Below, piece after piece: positions 56,410-64,000 of a stretch of DNA of 64,000 bases; position 1 is the first letter of the stretch; each line of letters opens with the position of its first letter. Made by a program: the position numbers and the translations under genes. Origin of the DNA: Psoroptes ovis (lineage: Eukaryota; Arthropoda; Arachnida; Sarcoptiformes; Psoroptidae); assembly GCA_002943765.1 (NCBI GenBank), contig PQWQ01000006.1, forward strand, positions 1,426,001-1,490,000. The letters run 5' to 3'. The notes beneath the pieces were generated by a model. It was not told the origin of the DNA and did no database searches. It worked only from the letters and a program-made list of their open reading frames with translations.

Positions 56410-59400
56410 TCATCGACATGTATTAGATAATCGATATGTTTTCGGTGGTAATTCGGGCCCAATATTATTACTATTACTAGCGTTATTATTATTATTATTA
56501 TTGACTGTTGATGTTGGAGAAGTTAGAGGCAATGATTTACGATGCGATAATGATGATAATGGCGGTAATGGTGGAGATGATGAAGATGGATTGTGATGGA
56601 TACCTCTTGGACTTCCATTGCCTGGTAATAAATTGAATAAGGTTTGTGACATCATTGGTGTTTGAGGGGATGATGTTAAAGGTGTTGGCGGTAATGGTGG
56701 CGGTGGTGGAACTTGTGAATATCTCCTTGGCGATAAAGTTACACCATTTTCAACGGTAGAATTTCTTCTATTTATGATTGGACCATTCGACTGTGATATA
56801 TGACTCGGACTAGTCGATGATGCAGTTGTGACAATATCAGAATTATAACGTTGGTGATAATGATTTGGTGGGGGCATTGGTGGCAGAGGTGCAGGCCCTT
56901 TATCTCTGTAGGAAATTTTAGCACTTGTTGTCACAGTATTTGACGTTGATGTTTTGATATTGGCTGTCGATGTTTTGCATTTATATGTTCGAGGTGGAAG
57001 TGGTAATGTTGATTTTGATTGATTACCATAGCCGCTAGAATTTCGGTTTATGCCTTTTGGCGGTAAAGCTGGTGGATCAGATTTATGTTCCAAAGGACTT
57101 TTATTTGTAGATGTATGTAAATCGGATGATGTGGGTGATGAAATTAATGGCGATGATGCACTGTGTTGATGATGATATTGAGATGGAATTTGTTGCCATG
57201 TTGATGTCGTTGGAAAAAAACTCATCGAATGCATGCCCGGTGTTGTTGGCGAAATATGTGGAGTACCATTATTATTCATGCGATCACCACCGATCATAAC
57301 TGGTGCAAAAATTGGATCCGGGCACAGACTGCCAGGCGGTGTGAGCGGTGTTGATGGGGATTGTTGTTGTTGTAATGAGATCGAATCACAATTATCAATC
57401 ATCATAATGCTATTAGTATGACTGTTTGATGCCTGATTCTGATTATAACCAGTCAAGTTGGATGAAGATAATGATTGATGCTGATTATGACCAATAATTC
57501 CCGGTACACGAATATTTCTCGACTTTGAACTCTGTTTCAAATTACGATCAGGCCATTTGCGCGGCTAAATTTAGAGTTGTGATTGATAATTTTAAATAAA
57601 ATCAATTATAAATAAAAAAAGACTTTATTTAAGTAATGACTCACAAATTTTGGCGGTTGTTTGCAACCACGAGGCTCAATTTCTAATGATTTATTATAAA
57701 CATAATTTGTGAATTGTTTCTCTTCTTCGTCATCATATGTAATGTATTCCAAGTTTTCAAAAAAACTCTGAATATAAATTAGAATGAATTGAAAAGTTTA
57801 AAAAAATTAAAAATCAAAATCTTCAAACATTCAAGAAAAATTTTTAAAATATTGTGCCATTCACATACCGAAATTTTTGTATTGAATTTACTGAGATTGA
57901 TTTTGTTCGTTGTTTTTGGTGACGGTGAATTGTATGGTTCATTCTGATATTGTTGTATCAAGGAAATCGTTTCATAAACTCGACGCTTTTTTTGAAAATT
58001 AATCAATTTATTCGTGGCAGCTGTTGTCGTGTTATCGGATTCAAGTTTCAATGAAGATGCTGATTGCAAATTTGCAGATGATGATAATGAAATGTTATCG
58101 TTAAGGTTATTGTTGGTATGACTACTGGAATCAGAATTTGGTGGCGATATATATTCAGGATTACCAACTTCTAATTGAACAATATTCGTAAGAAAATTGC
58201 CCAAAAACGGAACACAAGGTGGATCGATTGAGAATAATTTTTCTTTATATCTAAATCAAGAATTGTGAATTAGAGGCAAAATCACATTGGTATATCACAA
58301 AAAAACTCACTTTTTATAGTGATTATCAACATCTTGAAGATCTTTAGCTTCTTCGATGACTTTTTTTAATTTACTATTGCGTTCGATTTGTGCTCTTGTA
58401 TGCTCTAATCTATGTATTGGAGCCGAATCTAGCGCACAAACAATTTCGAACACACCATTAAAATTGTTGAATTGCATCAAACGATTCATTATCTCAATGA
58501 TTCGAGTAACGATTGCAACACGTTCTTCGAAATTTTCCGTTTCAACAATACGCTTTTCAAAATAATAACTCATCTATTTATCAAAAAAATATTGGTCATT
58601 TTAGATCGAAAGGCGTTCTAACTTTCTTCTGATTACTTACGATCGTATTATGACGAATCATTTTCAACAGATTCGGCGATGTCTTTTGTTTGTCTTTTTT
58701 GGTCCACACTAATGACTGATCATCCATGCCTATTAATTCATATGGTTGCACGGCACGATATAAATCAAATTCAAACAACGTTAAATGTGCAGCTATTGCT
58801 CCGGGTGAAAACTGTAATAAAATAAATTCAACCAAAATTAGATCGTATTCAGTGTTTTGCTAGAATAATTTACCTCTAATAAATCGAATTCCTCAGGACC
58901 GTCATTTATCTTCATGATACTCGATAATGGCCGTCCAATGGGCACATTTACAATTGATAAGGCATCGATTTGTGCGGCAAAACATTGTGATTTTTTTCTA
59001 TCTACAACACTTTGAATGTGGTAGCACCATTTTGCGAATTTTGTATGAGATTTCGATAGTTTTTTAAGAAATTCATTCAACATTTCTAATAAATGAGTTT
59101 CACGTTCAAAATCATACCAATGTTTATCGATCCAATGACGTAGCACATTCAATACACGAAATTGTACAGGCTCAGCATATTCTTTACGAAATCTTTTCAA
59201 CATTTCCCGATAATCATGCTGACATTGTTCATCTTGCTCATCAAAAAATTTACTAGAATCGAACGGTGTCGATGGAGGTAACTGATGAGTTGAAGATGTT
59301 GGCGAATTAGGACTAGTTGGACATGTATTGACTGATGCGTTATTAACACTTCTATCAGAAACAATATCAGAAGATAATTCTGGTACTGGTGGAGCCACAC

Positions 59401-61900
59401 TCGTTGGCGATGAAAGATCTTCATTGGCATAATACATTTCTTGCATACATGTACGGAAATCTGGTTCAGGTATTTCGAATCTTTCATTCAATAATTTGAA
59501 TAATTCGATTGGTGTACAAAACGCCCTGTATGTAGTCAAGAAGATTCGTACTAAATTAGGATCACCATATTTATGATAAGTAAGACGTTCAATCAATTTG
59601 AGCAATGTGGCACCTTTGATTAATGGTACATTGCGATTGGATTTGTTCTCTTCAAATATAATATTTGAATCCACATCCTCGACAGCAAAACGATATACAG
59701 AAGCATGCGGCAGAATAAGAGGATGTTTTTTAGCTTCTTCTAATAATTTTGCATCCAAAGTACGCTCCAACATTGAACGCATATTTAACAAAATTAACTG
59801 TGACATCCAACTTTCTTTTTCTTCCAATGTTTTCGCCATCAAAACAATGGATTGATTTTGATTTGTTTGCGATATTTCGAATGCATGTATTGTATTCAGA
59901 TTATCATTCGTAAGATGATTACTAATATTACTGACGCTTGAAGACAATGAAGTGGATGATTGCTCAAGACTTGAATTTTGATTATCTGAATGACCAATAA
60001 AATGATTAGAAAATGAGAAAAAATTCGACCGCACATATGGCTCATCACGCTCAATAATTTCGATGTTACGTATGAAAAAGCGTTCTTTCAAACGCCAATC
60101 CACCGAGTTATCTCTACCTGGAACAATTCGTTTAACATGGAGTTTACACAAAACCAAAAGACTGTCGAATAACAATGCACGACGTTCGGTAGAGAAAACA
60201 CGATTTGATAGATGACCAATCGACTTCCCTGTATTAGATACTTTATGCAAAATACCTTCGCGAATGAATTCATTACATGATTTCCAAATATCTTTACCGC
60301 TCCAATTATCTATGGATGATTGAATTTCTTTCATTTTAGCAAGTGTTGTAGCTTTATTCGTACGACCGTAAAGACGCAAAAAATATCCATCATTGAATTT
60401 GCTGGATTTTTTCTCTCTTTCTAATACATTGCGCAAAGATTGTAATGTCGAATCTGCTTGTTCATAATTTTCTCGATCACTAATCGATGGTGTTAAATCT
60501 CTTAACTTTTCGATAGCTTTGAAGTAAGAAAAACAATGATAAACAGGCAATAATAGCAAACGAGGTAAAACATATTTGATGGCAGCCATCATTCCGTTGG
60601 CCGCTGCATTATTATAATGCGATGAAAATATTTCATTCAAACGAACATGAATGGAATGTTGTGAAAGTACATAATATAAATGGTCACGTATTGACAAATT
60701 CATTACCTAATTTCAAAAAATTCAATCAATTAATTTTTAAAATAAAAAAGCATTTACATACATTCAATGCGTATTTGTGAAAGACATCCATTTCTTCATC
60801 TTCGGCAATTTCAATAAAACACGAACCGATGGCCGGACAATCATCTTCATCGGCTACTTCGACAGCACTTTCTAGAAGACTTAAAAATTTGACGGCAAAT
60901 TCATAAATATCATCAATGTTGACGAAGATACGTTGAAGATCTTCTTCAGAAAGAACAGTGGTCATTGGATCACGAAATACTTTGATTATTAGCGATAATT
61001 CACGAATAAATTGTCGCTCTTCTTGAATGAATTCATGAACGGCTTCCGTATATGTAATACTCTGATTGCCAACATTACCATATTCACCATTATTATTATT
61101 ATGTTCATTATCATTACTGAACTCGGTATCAAAAAATGATTGAGTATAATAACAATTAGCGGATAACGGTGGCCCTTCATCATCTTCTTCATCATTGTAA
61201 AAAATTTCCATCAAAACTTTATCGGCAAACATTGTTGCATGGATGTCTTGACTCGTAACTTCATTTTGTATAATATTACGAACATAATGCCCAGCCAATT
61301 GAAGTATATCCGTAGCAATAAACTCTAATATGGCTAATAAATATTGCGATACTTGTATATCGGTTTTATGTAAAAGTACATCTTTTTGTAACAAATTATG
61401 AAATTTATCAACTGGTGTTTTCAATGGCGAACGATCACTACTACCATGAAATAATATATTTGCTTTACTTTTTTTACTATTACGCATAATGGCAAGAATT
61501 TCTTTAGCTTTTTTCAATGAATTTGTTTTCAATGGATCCGGAATGATACGACGAATACGTTCTTCAAAATCACTAATCGTATGCAATGGTGACGCACTGC
61601 CACCAGCACCACCACCACTAATGACGTTCCCATTGACGGTGGTTATTGCTTCTAATAATTTCAATAATAATAATTCAACATATTGCAATCCATCTTCTTT
61701 TACCACTAAATTTGGATGTATTGTTTTTTGTATCTAATTTTAGGATCAAGCCAAAATTAATTGATATTAATTCATTCATTCAATTTATTATGATTTACCT
61801 GTATTAATGTTGGAATGAATAATCCACGCCATTTCTTAAGATTTTCTTCCGATTTAAAATCATATACTTCAGCATGATTATCACGGCCAATCGTGTACAT
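56410..61900 (-). CDS. SOS: SOS (Son of sevenless) Ras/Rac exchange factor
   Basis: Eight exons, 61799-61900, 60762-61733, 58874-60706, 58641-58811, 58311-58573, 57869-58250, 57645-57767 and 56410-57564, with all phases closing, give 1666 residues. SOS is recruited by Grb2/Drk to receptor tyrosine kinases and loads Ras with GTP. Order: histone-fold domain (about 1-200, with KWRGLFIP and QYLLAILEFIATDILQLAG), DH (about 215-440, IRELSLIIKVFRDP), PH (about 485-610), REM (from about 660, GATLLKLIERLTYHKYGDPN), CDC25 catalytic domain (about 895-1130, LLEFSPGAIAAHLTLFEFDL, IVETENFEERVA, IDPPCVPFLGNFLTNI) and a proline-rich tail with SH3-type motifs such as ELPPKTYR and ALPPKGINR. An insertion of roughly 60 residues, Ser/Pro-rich, splits the REM domain compared with vertebrate SOS1. 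The DH domain is also interrupted by an acidic Asn-rich stretch. Confidence 0.96.
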
Positions 61901-63187
61901 TTTGTAATTATATGCTAATCATTGACTTTCGATATCATAAATGATAATAAATCTGGACAATGTATTGTTCTTTTTATTATTTTGTTGAGTTTGTTTATTC
62001 ATTCATAAAATATATATTTACAGAGATCACAAGTGAATTAATTTTTGATCGAATTGATATGGAGGTGAATTCAAGATTTGAAAAAAACCGAACAATAAAT
62101 TGCAGCAATTTTCCAAGAAAATAAATTATAATAATTGAATTAACAATTAAACAAGGCGAAATAAATTCAATATGATAAATTATCTTTTCATCTATTGAAT
62201 TTTGTTGTTTCACGTGAATTTTTTATATGTCTTCAATAAAATAATAAACAAGGAAGATGTTTATACATTTTAAAAATTATAACCGCACTTATTTCTTGTT
62301 TATTTCAAAGTAAATGATATAAAAATGAATATCTTCATAAATTATGTGCGTTTGCATCAATGTTAATATGCGTTTTGGATGATTAGAAAAATAATAATAA
62401 TAATAATTATATATTTTATGGCACAAAATAGCAATAACGTTTGATTTTTTTTCTTCAATTAAATCAATGATATATCAATTAGTCTTGGCAATAATTTTTT
62501 CAATTTAATAATCATCATTTGAGTTTGAGTTGTGGACAAAAATTCTGAGTGGACAAACATTTTAAATATGAATCATTATTGACCATTATATTGTCGATTA
62601 ATTTTTACATTGAATTAGATGAAAACTAATTCTCGTATTGATTCGATTTAGACTAAATTTTCAAAAAGATATAATGAATAATAAGACATTAGTAACTTAT
62701 GAATAAAATGATATTTTTAGTAACTAATAAAATTAAATCATGAAATAATTTTCTATAATTATCATTGTTTTAAATATATTTCTAGCCTAAAAATATTATA
62801 TCAGTATATGAAAAAAATACACATGAAAATAATTCAATTTTAATCAATGTTAAATACCTGTGCATCTCTATATGTATGGTGTATATCAATGAAATTGTCA
62901 CTATGACTAGACATTTTTTTCATAATTAAAAGTTCAATTAATCTTAAATTAATATGCATTAATAAAAATCATTTTAAATGTCAAATGATTATTGCGAAAT
63001 TTAAGTTAGTAAATCAAATAAATCTATCTATTTTCCAATTTTATTCCTGAAAATACTTATAAATGTCATAATTAATATATTAATTCATCAATTGATTGTT
63101 TTCATGCATTCATTCAACACTTTTATGACGCCATATGCAAACAAACAAAAAAATAAATAAATATCTGTGTATAAATATTGTCTAAAG
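61901..63187. other. Non-coding region upstream of SOS
   Basis: About 1.3 kb with no supportable exon; the ORF at 61995-62213 is Ile/Ser-rich noise. An (AAT/ATA) run lies at about 62388-62410. It should contain the SOS promoter next to 61900. Confidence 0.55.
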
Positions 63188-63363
63188 CAGTCATTCTCAA
63201 CCAGTGTTCCGCGGCACTTTAGTGTTCCGCCAGATTCCAAAAGTGTGCCGCCAAATTTCGTAAATCTAACACATTCCTTTACTTAATGTGCCGCAAGATT
63301 TCGGGAATAAAGGCTTTTCCTTTTTTCAGTATGCCGCGGCCAAAAAAAGGTTGAGAATGACTG
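63188..63363. mobile_element. hAT-type MITE, 176 bp, with 8-bp target duplication
   Basis: Perfect 15-base terminal inverted repeats: CAGTCATTCTCAACC at the left end and its exact reverse complement at the right end (63349-63363). The flanks are GTCTAAAG (63180-63187) and GTCTAAAT (63364-63371), an 8-bp duplication matching at 7 of 8 positions and fitting the hAT preference nTCTAGAn at all but one inner base. The CAGnnnTTCTCAACC end is typical of hAT/Charlie-like elements. Subterminal repeats of TTCCGC or TGCCGC are present at both ends, including CCGCGGCA on the left and the same palindrome on the right. There is no coding capacity, so the element is non-autonomous. Its GC-rich body stands out from the surroundings, and the near-perfect ends point to a fairly young insertion. 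Confidence 0.9.
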
Positions 63364-63371
63364 GTCTAAAT

Positions 63372-64000
63372 ACATGGATAATTATAATTCAATTACATAT
63401 TTTGATATTTGTATAATTTAATGATTTATGTTTGTATGTATGATGATAATATATAAATAAATGAAAACGAATGATTGAAAATTAATCTTTTACTCAAATC
63501 AATAACTAAACAAACTTAAAATGTATGATATACAAATAAATGATTAAGAAATGATTATGAAATATTTGATGAGATGTATATTTTTAACATACAAACGAAT
63601 AGAATTGTTTCAATTCAATAAAATTATGAAAAATGATCAAAGTCAAGAATATTTATTTCGTTTTCCATTCAAAATTGCACACTATTATCGATTATTGAAC
63701 GGTGAATTCGACATGTGATAAACATTCGAAAGACTGATTCCAAATATAACTCAATCAAATGATACATTTTTGAGATTAAAGCAATTATTTATTATTAAGA
63801 AATATTTCTATCCCCTTTTACAACATATGATGATGATTCATTCGCATTCATATTATATGTGTGTTTAAGAAATGATGATTCAACTAATTTCCAATAATGA
63901 AATAGTGGCCATCATAATTCAATGGCATTTTCTTTGTTTCAACACAAACTTTTCTTGCATCAATTTTTCATTTTGTTAATCTGAAAAGTATAAAATATGC
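63372..64000. other. Non-coding terminal region
   Basis: AT-rich sequence to the end of the window. No ORF, repeat array or RNA gene could be supported. Confidence 0.6.

Noticed and set aside
1..64000. tRNA, rRNA, snRNA genes or CRISPR-like arrays
   Set aside because: No cloverleaf with a GTTCGA-type T-arm, no rRNA-like block and no spaced direct repeats were found by eye; a tRNAscan or Rfam search would be needed to be sure.

Overview
The window is AT-rich eukaryotic nuclear DNA. Its genes are interrupted by short GT-AG introns, mostly 50-120 bp, and encode animal proteins such as SOS, coronin, FCHO, VMP1, syntaxin-17, GABPB, SF2/SRSF1 and RSU1. Gene density is high (25 protein genes in 64 kb), introns are small, and many proteins carry long Asn/Ser/Thr/Asp tracts. 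My best guess is a small-genome arthropod, probably an astigmatan (dust or itch type) mite. The species is inferred from style, not proved. No rRNA, tRNA or CRISPR array was recognised.

Layout. 1-10 kb: an orphan four-helix membrane protein, mitochondrial malonyl-CoA:ACP transacylase (MCAT), then coronin on the minus strand with a 2 kb first intron. 11-20 kb: FCHO (F-BAR plus mu-homology endocytic protein, minus), a GMC oxidoreductase and a small cysteine-containing secreted orphan. 20-30 kb is a compact block with gaps of about 90-600 bp: ATIC, selenoprotein-O homologue (Cys form), pyrroline-5-carboxylate reductase, an 11-finger C2H2 protein, syntaxin-17 and PPT1. 31-39 kb: an R3H-type protein, WDR82, tubulin cofactor C, NIFK, signal peptidase SEC11 and RSU1. 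40-50 kb: a trihelix/SANT-like factor, GABPB and VMP1. 51-62 kb: SF2/SRSF1, a Ser/Thr kinase, a secreted Gly/Pro/Tyr-rich protein with prion-like architecture, and the Ras exchange factor SOS. 62-64 kb is non-coding and holds one hAT-type MITE with its target-site duplication.

The genes do not form a single pathway. Neighbours are housekeeping genes arranged as divergent pairs (SELENOO/P5CR, ZNF/STX17, TBCC/NIFK, PPT1/R3H) and convergent pairs (ATIC/SELENOO, STX17/PPT1, WDR82/TBCC, NIFK/SEC11). There are loose themes: autophagy (VMP1, STX17), endocytosis and actin (FCHO, coronin, RSU1), and Ras signalling (SOS; RSU1 is a Ras-pathway suppressor). Exon joins given below were read by eye from splice sites, frame and remembered family sequences; none is transcript-verified.

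The most interesting items are the prion-like secreted protein at 54.3-55.4 kb, the hAT MITE at 63.2 kb, the Sec-to-Cys C-terminus of the SelO homologue, possible alternative first exons of FCHO and VMP1, and three CpG-containing perfect palindromes in intergenic gaps.
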